In this document: piece by piece, positions 47,303 through 56,568 of the stretch
Layout: each line of letters begins with the position of its first letter
Position numbering within the stretch: position 1 is the stretch's first letter
Assembly: GCF_001742165.1 (NCBI RefSeq)
Contig: NZ_CP016442.1
Span: 1,178,001-1,242,000 of the forward strand
DNA from: Burkholderia stabilis
GTDB lineage: Bacteria > Pseudomonadota > Gammaproteobacteria > Burkholderiales > Burkholderiaceae
Direction of reading: 5' to 3'
DNA: 64,000 bases
Notes under the pieces: generated by a model
The model's input: the letters and a program-made list of their open reading frames with translations, nothing else
The model's database searches: none
Told to the model about the DNA's origin: nothing
Translations under genes and position numbers: made by a program

Positions 47303-47497
47303 TTACGCGTGCGCTTCGCAGTGACGGCAAAAGATCAGCGCGCGCGAGCGCGACACCGCCGCCTGGGCGCCACGCGCCGCGACGATCAGCCCGACCTGGC
47401 CGAGATTGAAATCGCGCTCGACCATCAACTGCGTCAGCGCGGCAAGCGGCAACAGGACGGACGGGTGGTACAGGCTCGATTCGATCAAGGTCTTCAT
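47303..47497 (-). CDS. 64-aa conserved-looking small protein
   Basis: I chose the third nearby ATG (complement 47495-47497), with GGAG 6 nt before it; starts at 47500 and 47509 are possible. The sequence begins MKTLIESSLYHPSVLLPL, contains ERDFNLGQVGLIVAARGAQAA, and ends FCRHCEAHA with a CxxC-like pair. It is convergent with the ProP-like gene and has a terminator after it. Function is unknown; the terminal Cys and His residues could bind a metal. Confidence 0.6.
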   Translation of the reverse strand: MKTLIESSLYHPSVLLPLAALTQLMVERDFNLGQVGLIVAARGAQAAVSRSRALIFCRHCEAHA

Positions 47498-47727
47498 CAT
47501 CGGCTCCATCAGGCAATGCGTGATTCGATGGAGTGGATTCTAGGGACCGGCCGCGCCCGGATAAACAGCGCGAATGCGAAGTCACTTGTCAGCCATCGAG
47601 AACAATCGACGGCGGCTTGCCAGCCGGGGCCGAGCGGGCGGCCGGCAACGGCGCGGGGCCGCGTCGCGCCCGGCGCGCTCGAGAAGCGTCATCCGACCGC
47701 GCATGAAGCGCCCGCTGCCCGGCCACA

Positions 47728-48984
47728 ATGACCATAATGCAGATTCACGCCCCTTCCGTCCCGAGGTTCCCCATGTGGTACGCCCTCGTCGAGCAACAGC
47801 GGGAATGGATGCGCGTCTGGCGCGAGACGACGCGGCACGCGTTCGACGCGTGGCCGGCGGCAACGCTGCCGCACGCCGCGTCGTCATGCTATGACGACCT
47901 GTTCGAGCCGCTGCTCGGGCCGCCGGCCGGGCCGCCGCGCTTCGACATCGCGTGGCCGGCCGTCGACGAGCGGATCGTCGCGCGCACGCCGTTCTGCAAC
48001 CTGCGGCGCTTCACGCACGCCGATACACGGCGCACGGTGCTGCTGTGCGCGCCGCTTGCCGGGCACGCGGCCGTGATGATGCGGGAAACCGTCGAGACGC
48101 TGCTCGCCGACGGCGACGTCTGCGTAACCGACTGGCGCAATGCGCGCGACGTGCCGCCCGAGTCGGGCCGCTTCGGCCTCGACGAGTACGTCGCGACGCT
48201 CGACGGCTTCGTCGACGGGCTCGCAGCCGACGATCGGCCGCTGCACGTCGTCGCCGTGTGCCAGGCAACCGTGCCCGCGCTCGGTGCGCTCGCCCTGCGC
48301 GCCGCACGCGGCCTCCCGCCGCCCGCGAGCATCACGCTGATCGGCGGCCCGCTCGACGCGCGCCTGAACCCGAGCGCGCTCGGCACGGCCGCAACGACCC
48401 ATTCGCTCGCATGGTGCCGCCGCCACCTGATCGACATCGTGCCGCCCGGCTTCGCGGGGCACGGCCGCCACGTGTTCCCGACCTATCTCCAGCAGGGCGA
48501 GATCGCGCTCATGTACCCGCAGCGCTTCCTGTCGCTGATCGAGGCCTACGCGCTGGCTGCGTCGCGCTTCGACCTGGCCGGGCTCGCCGGCGCACGGCGC
48601 GCGCTGCGCGAATACACGGCGCTGCTCGACATGCCGGCCGAATACTTCCTCGATACGGTCGACATCGTGTTCCAGCGCATGAGCCTCGCGAACGGCACGT
48701 GGGACGTCGGCGGCCGGCGCGTCGAGCCTGCCGCGCTGCGCGGCGTCACGCTGCTGACCGTCGAAGGCGCGTGCGACGCGGTCACGGGCGCCGGCCAGAC
48801 GCATGCGGCGCTGGACATGTGCAGCGGCCTCTCGGCCGGCGAGCGCTACCGCGTCGACATCGACGATTGCGATCACTACGGGCTGTTTACGGGCGCGCGC
48901 TGGCACGGCAGCGTCCATCCGGCACTGCAGCGCGTGTTCGCGCTGGCCGAAGCCGCTCATCCGCCCGGCATCGGGCGGGCGTAA
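47728..48984 (+). CDS. phaZ: Intracellular polyhydroxybutyrate depolymerase
   Basis: The protein has 418 aa. The sequence follows the intracellular PHB depolymerase family: N-terminal MWYALVEQQREWMRVW, then FCNLRRFTHADTRRTVLLCAPLAGHAAVMMRETVE. The nucleophile is a cysteine, C178 in VVAVCQATVPALG, in place of the Ser found in extracellular enzymes. The C-terminal DHYGLFTGARWHGSVHPAL holds the catalytic His. It releases 3-hydroxybutyrate from storage granules. It is transcribed alone, and 7 bases separate its stop from the convergent phosphoribosyltransferase gene. Confidence 0.92.
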   Translation: MTIMQIHAPSVPRFPMWYALVEQQREWMRVWRETTRHAFDAWPAATLPHAASSCYDDLFEPLLGPPAGPPRFDIAWPAVDERIVARTPFCNLRRFTHADTRRTVLLCAPLAGHAAVMMRETVETLLADGDVCVTDWRNARDVPPESGRFGLDEYVATLDGFVDGLAADDRPLHVVAVCQATVPALGALALRAARGLPPPASITLIGGPLDARLNPSALGTAATTHSLAWCRRHLIDIVPPGFAGHGRHVFPTYLQQGEIALMYPQRFLSLIEAYALAASRFDLAGLAGARRALREYTALLDMPAEYFLDTVDIVFQRMSLANGTWDVGGRRVEPAALRGVTLLTVEGACDAVTGAGQTHAALDMCSGLSAGERYRVDIDDCDHYGLFTGARWHGSVHPALQRVFALAEAAHPPGIGRA

Positions 48985-48991
48985 CGGCGCG

Positions 48992-49636
48992 TCAGGCACG
49001 GGCCGCGTCGAGCAACGCGCGCACCTCGTCGTCGCTCGTCTGCTCGAAACGCGCGTAGAACTGGCTGATCCCGAAGAACGGCAGCGGCTGCGACACCGTG
49101 ACGAACGCGTCGGCCAGGTCGTCGAATGCGTGCCGCGTGCCCGCCGGCGCGACCGGCGCAGCGGCCACGATGCGCGCGGGATGGCGCTCGCGCAGTGCCT
49201 GCAGCGCGGCGCGCATCGACGCGCCGGTCGCGACGCCGTCGTCGACGACGATCGCGATGCGCCCGTCCACGGGCAGCGGCGGCACGGCGCCGCGATAAAG
49301 CGCTTCGCGGCGATGCAGTTCGGCCGTCTCGCTCACGATCACGTCGGCAAGCTGCGAGTCGGACACGCCCATCGAGCGGATCACCGAGCGCTGCAAGTGA
49401 ATCGCGCCGCCTGTCGCGATCGCGCCCATCGCGAGTTCGGGATCGCGCGGCACGCCGAGCTTGCGCACGACCAGCACGTCGAGCGGCGCGCCCAGCGCGC
49501 AGGCGACCGGATATGCGACGGGCACGCCACCGCGCGGCAACGCGAGCACGACGACGTCGCTACGCCCCGCGTAGTCACCCAATGCGACGGCCAGTTGACG
49601 GCCCGCATCGGCGCGATCGGCAAAACACTCGAACAC
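48992..49636 (-). CDS. Phosphoribosyltransferase family protein
   Basis: The protein has 214 aa. The type I phosphoribosyltransferase core is visible: VVVLALPRGGVPVAYPVA at residues 28-45 and the PRPP-binding loop IAIVVDDGVATGASMRAAL near 130. The end DAFVTVSQPLPFFGISQFYARF is typical of a family often found beside erythromycin-esterase or dienelactone-hydrolase genes. The base substrate is unknown. It lies upstream on the strand opposite to phaZ. Confidence 0.88.
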   Translation of the reverse strand: MFECFADRADAGRQLAVALGDYAGRSDVVVLALPRGGVPVAYPVACALGAPLDVLVVRKLGVPRDPELAMGAIATGGAIHLQRSVIRSMGVSDSQLADVIVSETAELHRREALYRGAVPPLPVDGRIAIVVDDGVATGASMRAALQALRERHPARIVAAAPVAPAGTRHAFDDLADAFVTVSQPLPFFGISQFYARFEQTSDDEVRALLDAARA

Positions 49637-49761
49637 GATCGGCCCCCTGCTTTTGTGCCGGATGCGCGAAAGCCGCGCTGGCGCCTGTCAACGAGCATGG
49701 TTCATCGGTCGTGCCGATGCAAGCAGGGTCACACCGGCGTGCACGACGCCGAAGGAAGGGG

Positions 49762-50271
49762 TCAGAGGCCGGCGGCCTGCCGGTACAGCCGCCAGAACGA
49801 CTGCGCGTAGGATTGCGCGAGCTCGGGCGCGCGCTGGAACACGTTCACCGTTTCCGCGTGGGCGGCCGCGCCTTCGGACAGCGTCGTCAGCGCGACGCTG
49901 TCGTCGACGATCACGAAGCGCGGCGCCGGATCGCCATGCCGCGAATCGATCGCGACGTCGATGCCCGCGGATTTCAGATAACCCGCGCCGCTGTACCTGC
50001 CCGCGCGCGGCGAGCGCACGAGCACGACGCGTACCTCGACGCCTCGCGCGCGGGCCGCGCGCAACGCGCTCGCGACGGCCGGCGGTACATGCGTATAGCC
50101 GGCCAGCAGCACACGGCGCTGCGCCTGCTCGATCAGGTCGACGGTCGCGTCGGCTGCTGCATTGTCATACGAAAAGTACGCGCCGACCGATGCGGCGTCG
50201 GACGGAATCGGGCTGGCGTGGGCGCTCGCCGCGCAGCCGAGCGCGACGAGGAGGAAAGCGGCTGGTCTCAT
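49762..50271 (-). CDS. Exported phospholipase D-like protein, active site degenerate
   Basis: I chose the ATG at complement 50269-50271 (169 aa), which starts a clean signal peptide (RPAAFLLVALGCAASAHA). The mature part resembles single-domain PLD nucleases: SYDNAAADATVDLIEQAQRRVLLAGYTHVPPAVASAL, then ARGVEVRVVLVRSP. The HxK(x4)D motif region reads DPAPRFVIVDDSVALTT: the Asp end is present but the His and Lys positions are Pro and Phe. So it is either inactive or uses another mechanism. It lies between the mdc operon and the phosphoribosyltransferase gene. Confidence 0.75.
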   Translation of the reverse strand: MRPAAFLLVALGCAASAHASPIPSDAASVGAYFSYDNAAADATVDLIEQAQRRVLLAGYTHVPPAVASALRAARARGVEVRVVLVRSPRAGRYSGAGYLKSAGIDVAIDSRHGDPAPRFVIVDDSVALTTLSEGAAAHAETVNVFQRAPELAQSYAQSFWRLYRQAAGL

Positions 50272-50388
50272 GGCGGGCGCCATTTTAGCGATGCCAATTC
50301 GCGTGGCAAGTGCCGGCTGCGACGCTGCTGCGCCGGCGCAACACACAGTGCGCCATGCGCGCCCGGCGAGCGTTTTTCAGGCCGCCGG

Positions 50389-51321
50389 TCAGCCCGCCGC
50401 GACGCGCGCGAGCCAGCTCGTCACGCCGTCGACGGAACGGAAATCCGCGAGGCTGCGCGCCGGCAGCGCCGGATACGCGCCACCGGCCATCTCGGCCAGT
50501 GCGCGCCCGGGGCCGAGTTCGAGAAATGCGGTCGCGCCGGCCTCCACGCAGGCGGCGAGGCACGCCGCCCATTCGACCGGCTCCGCGACCTGCCGCGCGA
50601 GCTTGTCGAGGCCCGCGTCGACGTCGAGCACCGATGCGCCGTCGATTCCCGAAAACAGCCGCGTGCCGGACAGCGGCCGTCGCACGCTCGCTGCGGCGAG
50701 CGACGCGCGAAACACCGGCACGGCCGCCACGAGCCGGCCCGTGTGCGACGCGATCCGCACGCACACGGGCGCGACGCGCAGTGCGCCGTCGCGTGCCGCT
50801 TCGTCGGCCACCGCATCGACGTCGACGCGCCGCCCCGCAACCACGAACGCGTCGCCGGGGTTCGCGATCGCGATCGCCGCGTCGCGGCCATCGCACAACT
50901 GCGCGAGCCGCTCGCGCGTCAGGCCGCGCACGAACACCATCCGCTCGTCGCCGCCGCTCGCCGCATCCATCGCGCGTGCGCGCGCATCGGCCAGGTCGAG
51001 CGCGTCGTGCGGATCGATCATCCCCGCGACGCTCCATGACGCCACTTCGCCGACGCTGTAGCCCGCGACGCAGCGCCGCCGCGGCCACACCGCGTCGAGC
51101 AGCGCCGTCGCCGCGAGCGCCTGGACGGTGCAAAGGATCTGCGCGGCGCGGTTTTCACGCAGCGCGTCCGGTCCGGCCTGCCGGACCCACGCGCGCGGAT
51201 CGTCGCCGAGGAGCCGGCCGGCGTGCGCGAACACGGCATCGGCCTGCGGCGCCGCGCCCGTCAGGTCGAACATGTCGGCGCGCTGCGCGCCTTGTCCGGA
51301 GCAGAGGATCGCCAGCGTCAT
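50389..51321 (-). CDS. mdcH: Malonate decarboxylase malonyl-CoA:ACP transacylase MdcH
   Basis: MdcH has 310 aa and is a FabD-like transacylase that primes the carrier protein with a malonyl (then acetyl) group. GQGAQ is at residues 9-13, the nucleophile S89 in AGYSVGEV, the Arg in DARARAMD, and His in IASHTGRLV. It is last in the operon and overlaps mdcB by four bases (ATGA). Confidence 0.93.
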   Translation of the reverse strand: MTLAILCSGQGAQRADMFDLTGAAPQADAVFAHAGRLLGDDPRAWVRQAGPDALRENRAAQILCTVQALAATALLDAVWPRRRCVAGYSVGEVASWSVAGMIDPHDALDLADARARAMDAASGGDERMVFVRGLTRERLAQLCDGRDAAIAIANPGDAFVVAGRRVDVDAVADEAARDGALRVAPVCVRIASHTGRLVAAVPVFRASLAAASVRRPLSGTRLFSGIDGASVLDVDAGLDKLARQVAEPVEWAACLAACVEAGATAFLELGPGRALAEMAGGAYPALPARSLADFRSVDGVTSWLARVAAG

Positions 51322-52184
51322 CGCGCGCCCTCGTCGGCTTCGAGCGCGTCGACGAAGACGCTCATCGCGAGCAGGTCGGCTGCGCCGCCCGGGCTCAACC
51401 GGCGCGCGACGAACGCCCGGTGCGCGGCAGCCGCGCGCAGTTGCCAGCCGTGCGCGCGCACGCCGCCGCGCGCGACGAATGCGCGTGCGGTCGCCCGCGC
51501 GAAATCAAGGCCGGCTTGCCCGCCCCGGTGCAGCAGGTTCGTGTCGTCGAGCGCGGCGATCAGCGCGAAGCACGCGTCGACACGGGCGGCTTCCGGGTCG
51601 TGCGGCAGAGCGCGCTTCGCGCGGCGCAGCGCGGGCAACCCGACCGCATACACGGTTGCGAAGCCGTCGGCCGCCTCACGGCGCGCGCCGCCGACGCCGT
51701 AGCGCCGGCTCGCGCGCTCGCCGTGGCTGTCCGGCAAGCGCGGGCCGCCGAGGATGTCGGCGCCCCAGCGATGCGCGACGAACGCGCCGAGCGTCATCGC
51801 GTGTGCGGCCGGATCGGGCGTCCCGCGCCGGCCCGCGGCCGCGCACAGCAGCCCGAGCCCGAAGATCGCGCCGCGATGCGTATTGACGCCGCCGGTCGCC
51901 GCGAGCATCGCGTGCTCGGCGCGCAGGCCGATCTTGCGCAGCACGGCCATGTCCGCATCGCGCGCGCCCGCGTCGGCGAGTTCCGCAAAGTACGGCCGCA
52001 GTACGGCGGCGCTGCGCGCGAACGTCGCGGCGTCCATGTCGGAATGGCTGCCGGTGTCGACGTGGCTGACGAGCCCCGGTTTCGGATAAGTCTCGATCTC
52101 GAGCACGAGGCTGCGCTCGGCCAGCGCGGCGATGCGCTCCGCCTCGGACGGCGCCGGTGTGCGGCAGACAGCCCATGCGCTCAT
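51318..52184 (-). CDS. mdcB: Triphosphoribosyl-dephospho-CoA synthase MdcB
   Basis: MdcB (CitG-like) has 288 aa from ATG at complement 52182-52184. It joins ATP to dephospho-CoA to make the prosthetic-group precursor. Family regions are LVLEIETYPKPGLVSHVDTGSHSDMD, AEHAMLAATGGVNTHRGAIFGLGLL and DDTNLLHRGGQAGL. Its ATG overlaps the mdcG stop and its stop overlaps mdcH, so translation is coupled. A larger open frame upstream is a shadow of mdcG. Confidence 0.94.
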   Translation of the reverse strand: MSAWAVCRTPAPSEAERIAALAERSLVLEIETYPKPGLVSHVDTGSHSDMDAATFARSAAVLRPYFAELADAGARDADMAVLRKIGLRAEHAMLAATGGVNTHRGAIFGLGLLCAAAGRRGTPDPAAHAMTLGAFVAHRWGADILGGPRLPDSHGERASRRYGVGGARREAADGFATVYAVGLPALRRAKRALPHDPEAARVDACFALIAALDDTNLLHRGGQAGLDFARATARAFVARGGVRAHGWQLRAAAAHRAFVARRLSPGGAADLLAMSVFVDALEADEGAR

Positions 52185-52837
52185 CGCGCGCCTCCTCCGG
52201 TGAATGCGTCGGCGGCCATCAATTCGACGGCGATCGCGGTCTTGACCGCCACTTCGGGCAACCGCGCGTGCAGTTCGCGCCAGTTGACGCCCGCGCCGTC
52301 GTCGCGCAGCAGTTCGCCGTCGATACGCATCGGCGCGCGTGCGTCGATCGCCGCGAGGCCGTCGAGCAGCGGCGCGAGCGACGCGGCGTCCGGCAGCGGA
52401 AACACGATGTCGAGATCGGACGACGGACCGAGGTATGGCTCGCCCGTCAGCGCCTGCCACGCGAGGCTGCCGAACACGCGGCCCTGGACGCCGCAGCGCG
52501 CGCCGAGCGCATCGAGCTCGCGCAACGGCGCGTGCCATGCGTCGGGCGCCGCGCCGAGCACGTCGGCCAGCGCGGGCAGCGGGCCGACCGTTGCAAGCGC
52601 GTCGGCGGCGACGTTCAGCGCGATGCGCCGCTTGCCCGCCGAAGGCGGCAGCGGCAGGCCGAGCGGCACGCGGCCGGCATCGGCCTCGTCGGGCGACGCG
52701 CGGCGCACGATCAACGGCCACGCGTGCGCGGCCCACGCACGTACGAGCGGATCGGCCGCGAGCGCGGGATCGCGCGCGAACGCCGCGCCCCACCCCGCCG
52801 CCGTCAGCGTGACGAGCGTGTGGCGGCGCAGCGGCAT
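52181..52837 (-). CDS. mdcG: Phosphoribosyl-dephospho-CoA transferase MdcG
   Basis: MdcG has 218 aa from ATG at complement 52835-52837. It transfers the prosthetic group made by MdcB to the serine of the carrier protein MdcC. The nucleotidyltransferase-like core is visible as GRVFGSLAWQALTG followed by the metal-binding SSDLDIVF. It begins one base after the mdcE stop. Confidence 0.92.
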   Translation of the reverse strand: MPLRRHTLVTLTAAGWGAAFARDPALAADPLVRAWAAHAWPLIVRRASPDEADAGRVPLGLPLPPSAGKRRIALNVAADALATVGPLPALADVLGAAPDAWHAPLRELDALGARCGVQGRVFGSLAWQALTGEPYLGPSSDLDIVFPLPDAASLAPLLDGLAAIDARAPMRIDGELLRDDGAGVNWRELHARLPEVAVKTAIAVELMAADAFTGGGAR

Positions 52838-52838
52838 T

Positions 52839-53546
52839 TCAGCGTGCGTCACGCGCGAGTGCCTCGACGCGCCGCGCGACATCGGCCGCCACCGGCCGGC
52901 CGCGCGCCGCGCGGCGATCGACGCGATCGGCCGGCTTGCCGAGCCACTCCGCGACCTGCGCGTCGAGCGCGCGGGCCGGGTCGAGCACGGCGTCGACGGC
53001 GCCCATCTTCACGAGGTTGTCGAGCCCCGGCGCGAACACCGGCGTCGAGCGCGACATCTCCTTCAGTTGGTCGATCGGCAGCTTGGTCACGCGCGACATC
53101 GACGGCAGATCCATCACCTCCGGCTCGGCGCCCGGCACCGCGAGCAGCGTGCGCGTCGCGAGCGCGGTCGCGATGAACGCGCCGGCGGCCGTGTGGCCGG
53201 ACAGCACGCCGATCGTCCGGTGCCCGGCGAGATCCGCGTGCATCAGGCATTTCGCGAGATGCGACAGCCCTTCGTTCAGGCCGAGCAGTTCGTCGCGCTT
53301 GCTCATCCGCTGGCTGTCGCTGTCGACGAGCACGAGGATCGACGTATCACCGCCGCGCGCGATCGTGTCGAGCACGTGCGACGCGAGCGTCAGCGCTTCG
53401 TCGATGCCGAACGGCAAACGGTCCGCAACACCGATCACGTCGACGCGCGTGCCAGCCAGATCCGCGTGGCCGGTCAGCAGGCCGCCGGTGCGTGCGATCG
53501 AATGGCCTGCGGGGAACAGCGAATTCAGTACTTCATCGAGCGTCAT
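52839..53546 (-). CDS. mdcE: Malonate decarboxylase gamma subunit MdcE
   Basis: MdcE has 235 aa and is a crotonase/carboxyltransferase-like subunit. With MdcD it decarboxylates the malonyl-S-carrier. Visible features are DVIGVADRLPFGIDEAL, LVLVDSDSQRMSKRDELLG, and the conserved GVLSGHTAAGAFIATAL. It overlaps the end of mdcD by 14 bases. Confidence 0.93.
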   Translation of the reverse strand: MTLDEVLNSLFPAGHSIARTGGLLTGHADLAGTRVDVIGVADRLPFGIDEALTLASHVLDTIARGGDTSILVLVDSDSQRMSKRDELLGLNEGLSHLAKCLMHADLAGHRTIGVLSGHTAAGAFIATALATRTLLAVPGAEPEVMDLPSMSRVTKLPIDQLKEMSRSTPVFAPGLDNLVKMGAVDAVLDPARALDAQVAEWLGKPADRVDRRAARGRPVAADVARRVEALARDAR

Positions 53547-54468
53547 GCTGCGGCTCCTGTAACTGGTCGGCAAGCGTGGCGAACGCATCGTCGGGCATTC
53601 CGGGAATCGCTTCGGGCGCCTCTGCACCAAGCGCGCGCCACACGTCGAGCGCGTCCTCGCACGCACCGAACCGCTCGACCCGCGCTTCGAGGCGTACCTG
53701 TTCCGCGCGCAGCATCGCCGCATCGAACGTCGGCGCATTGCCGAGCAATTCGAGCGCCGCCGCGCGGAATGCGTCCGGCGTATCGGCGACATACCGATCC
53801 GCGCCGCCGATCAGCCGCCGGTGCTTGCCGCCCATCGTGCGCCAGATCAGCGCGCGGTCCTTCGCGTCGAATTCCTCGACGCCGCGATTGGTCTCGATCA
53901 CTTCGGGGCCCGACACGCTGATGCGCCCCTGCTCCGACACCGCGAGTGCCGAACAGCACGCGGCGAGCAACCCGCCGCCGCCGTAGCAGCCCGCACGCCC
54001 GCCGATCAGCCCGATCACCGGCACGCCGGCCGCCCGCGCGTCGACGAGCGCGCGCATGATCTCGGCGATCGCGAGCTCGCCCGCGTTCGCTTCCTGTAGC
54101 CGCACGCCGCCCGTATCGAACAGGATCAGCACCGGCTTGCCGACTTCGCGCGCGGCGCGCAGCAGCCCCGTGAGCTTCGCGCCGTGCACTTCGCCGAACG
54201 CGCCGCCCATGAAACGGCCTTCCTGCGCGGCGACGAACACCGGCTTGCCGTCGAGCCGGCCATGGCCGACCACCATCCCGTCGTCGAACTGCTGCGGCAG
54301 GTCGAACAGCGGCAGGTGCGGGCTCGTCACGCGCTCGGCCGGCCCGAGGAATTCGCTGAAGCTGCCCGCGTCGAGCAGCTCGTCGATACGCTGCCGCGCG
54401 GACGCTTCGTACCAGCTCGCACCGTTCGCGACGAACGCGGGTGCATCATGGATCACGTCGTTCATCAT
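53533..54468 (-). CDS. mdcD: Malonate decarboxylase beta subunit MdcD
   Basis: MdcD has 311 aa from the first of two ATGs (complement 54466-54468). It is an acetyl-CoA carboxylase beta-like carboxyltransferase fold protein: GRLDGKPVFVAAQEGRFMGGAFGEVHGAKL, then ILFDTGGVRLQEANAGE and VIGLIGGRAGCYGGGG. It overlaps mdcC by four bases (ATGA). Confidence 0.94.
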   Translation of the reverse strand: MMNDVIHDAPAFVANGASWYEASARQRIDELLDAGSFSEFLGPAERVTSPHLPLFDLPQQFDDGMVVGHGRLDGKPVFVAAQEGRFMGGAFGEVHGAKLTGLLRAAREVGKPVLILFDTGGVRLQEANAGELAIAEIMRALVDARAAGVPVIGLIGGRAGCYGGGGLLAACCSALAVSEQGRISVSGPEVIETNRGVEEFDAKDRALIWRTMGGKHRRLIGGADRYVADTPDAFRAAALELLGNAPTFDAAMLRAEQVRLEARVERFGACEDALDVWRALGAEAPEAIPGMPDDAFATLADQLQEPQHDAR

Positions 54469-54779
54469 GCGTCCCCCTCGATCGCGCGCACGGCCTGCGC
54501 GAGCCGCAGCGACACCATGTCGGGCCGCGCGCCGCCGTCGTTGATCGACAGCTTCAGGCCGCCCGGCGTGCGCCGCTCGACGAAATCCGACACGACGGCC
54601 TGCCACACCGCGCCGAAACCGACCGCCGCGGTGCGGATGTCGATTTCGCATTCGTTGCCCGGCAGCACGCGCTCGACGAGCACTTCGAGATTGCCGGACG
54701 CGACCACGCCGACGAGCGCCGCGGCCTGCTCGCCCTTCGCGCGCTCGCGCGCGGTGAAGCGATAGTTCAACTGTTCCAT
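54465..54779 (-). CDS. mdcC: Malonate decarboxylase acyl carrier protein MdcC (delta)
   Basis: MdcC has 104 aa. It carries the phosphoribosyl-dephospho-CoA group on a serine; S28 in VVASGNLEVLVER is at the expected position. The rest (ECEIDIRTAAVGFGAVWQAVVSDF, then LKLSINDGGARPDMV) fits the family. It lies 10 nt after mdcA. Confidence 0.95.
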   Translation of the reverse strand: MEQLNYRFTARERAKGEQAAALVGVVASGNLEVLVERVLPGNECEIDIRTAAVGFGAVWQAVVSDFVERRTPGGLKLSINDGGARPDMVSLRLAQAVRAIEGDA

Positions 54780-54789
54780 GCCCTCTTCC

Positions 54790-56436
54790 TCACCAGTTGC
54801 GGAACCGGGCCGGCGGCGCGTAAAGCCCGCCCGACCAGTGCACGAGATCCTTGATCGAGCGCGCGGCGAGCCAGCGGCGGTCGGCGTCGAGCGGATCGAT
54901 GCCGAGATCCTCCGGGCGGCGGATCACGCCGCGCTCGCGCAGCCGCTCGACCATCTTCCGGTCGCGGCCGCGGCCGATGTCCGTATAACCGGCCACGCCG
55001 CGGATCGCGTGTTCGCGCTCGTCCTTGTCGCGGCACATCAGCAGGTTCGCGATCCCTTCCTCGGTGACGATGTGCGTGACGTCGTCGCCGTAGACCATGA
55101 TCGGCGCGAGATCGAGCTGCAGCTTGTCGGCGAGCTTCAGCGCGTCGAGCTTCTCGACGAACATCGGCACGTTCTTGTCGCCGAACGTCTCGCCGATCTG
55201 CACGACGAGCTTGCGGCCGCGCCTGAGCGCCGCCGGCGTATCGGGGTCGGCTTCCGCGCCGGCCTTCAGCCACGGCTCGCTCGGATGGCGCCGGCCGCGC
55301 GCGTCGCTGCCCATGTTCGGCGCGCCGCCGAAGCCGGCGATGCGCTCGGCCGTGACCGTCGACGAATGACCCGACAGGTCGATCTGCAGCGTCGAGCCGA
55401 TGAACATGTCGCACGCGTAGAGGCCGGCCGTCTGGCAGAACGCGCGGTTCGAGCGCAGCGAGCCGTCGGAGCCCGTGAACCACACGTCGGAACGCGCGCG
55501 GATGTAGTCGTCCATCCCGACCTCGGAGCCGAAGCAGTGGATCTGCTCGACCCAGCCCGATTCGATCGCGGGAATCAGCGTCGGGTGCGGATTGAGCGCC
55601 CAGTGCGAGCACACCTTGCCCTTCAGCCCGAGCTTCTCGCCGTAGGTCGGCAGCAGCAGCTCGATCGCGGCGGTGTTGAAGCCGATCCCGTGGTTCAGGC
55701 GCTTGATGCCGTACGGCTCGTAGATGCCCTTGATCGCGAGCATCGCGGTGAGGATCTGCGTTTCGGTGATCGCGGCCGGGTCGCGCGTGAACAGCGGCTC
55801 GACGTAGAACGGCCGGCCGGCCTCGACGACGAAATGCACGCGGTCGCCAGGGATGTCGACGCGCGGCACCTTGTCGACGATGCGGTCGACCTGCGCGATC
55901 ACGACGCCGTCCTTGAACGCGGTGGCTTCGACGACGGTCGGCGTGTCCTCGGTGTTCGGGCCCGTGTACAGGTTGCCGTCGCGATCGGCGCTGACCGCGG
56001 CGATCAGCGCGACGTGCGGCGTGAGGTCGATGAAGTAGCGCGCGAACAGTTCGAGATAGGTGTGCACCGCGCCGAGCGCGATCTTGCCGCCGAACAGCAG
56101 TTTCGCGATCCGCTGCGACTGCGGGCCCGAATACGCGAAATCGAGGCGCTTCGCGATGCCGCGCTCGAACACGTCGAGATGCTCGGGCAGCACGACGCCC
56201 GACTGCACCATGTGCAGGTCGTGCACCTTCGCGCTGTCGACGTCGGCAAGCGCCGTCGCGAGCAGGTCGGCCTGCTTCTGGTTGTCGCCTTCGAGGCAAA
56301 CGCGGTCACCCGGCCGCAGCACCGCTTCGAGCAACGCCACGGTGTCGCGCGCGTCGACCCGCTTGCCCTGCGCGTAAACCGCGCCGGCCGCGAGGCGTGC
56401 GTCGCGCGCCTGCCGCGCGTGGTTCCATCCCGTCAT
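54790..56436 (-). CDS. mdcA: Malonate decarboxylase alpha subunit MdcA
   Basis: MdcA has 548 aa and is the acetyl-S-carrier:malonate carrier transferase that swaps acetate for malonate on MdcC. It is a CoA-transferase-like protein: LRPGDRVCLEGDNQKQADLLA near residue 40, LAIKGIYEPYGIKRLNHGIGFNTAAIELL, CFGSEVGMDDYIRAR and GGAPNMGSDARGRRHPSEPWL are visible. It follows madM by 132 nt. The length is normal. Confidence 0.96.
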   Translation of the reverse strand: MTGWNHARQARDARLAAGAVYAQGKRVDARDTVALLEAVLRPGDRVCLEGDNQKQADLLATALADVDSAKVHDLHMVQSGVVLPEHLDVFERGIAKRLDFAYSGPQSQRIAKLLFGGKIALGAVHTYLELFARYFIDLTPHVALIAAVSADRDGNLYTGPNTEDTPTVVEATAFKDGVVIAQVDRIVDKVPRVDIPGDRVHFVVEAGRPFYVEPLFTRDPAAITETQILTAMLAIKGIYEPYGIKRLNHGIGFNTAAIELLLPTYGEKLGLKGKVCSHWALNPHPTLIPAIESGWVEQIHCFGSEVGMDDYIRARSDVWFTGSDGSLRSNRAFCQTAGLYACDMFIGSTLQIDLSGHSSTVTAERIAGFGGAPNMGSDARGRRHPSEPWLKAGAEADPDTPAALRRGRKLVVQIGETFGDKNVPMFVEKLDALKLADKLQLDLAPIMVYGDDVTHIVTEEGIANLLMCRDKDEREHAIRGVAGYTDIGRGRDRKMVERLRERGVIRRPEDLGIDPLDADRRWLAARSIKDLVHWSGGLYAPPARFRNW

Positions 56437-56568
56437 GAACAGTTCTCCCGCTTCGATGGTTCAGCGGCATTCTAAGCCTCGCGCCGCCGCCGATTGATGA
56501 TGTTGACGAATGCAACTCAGAGGACGCCGCGATGGATACGGCCCGCGCACGGGCCGCGTCGCACCGGT

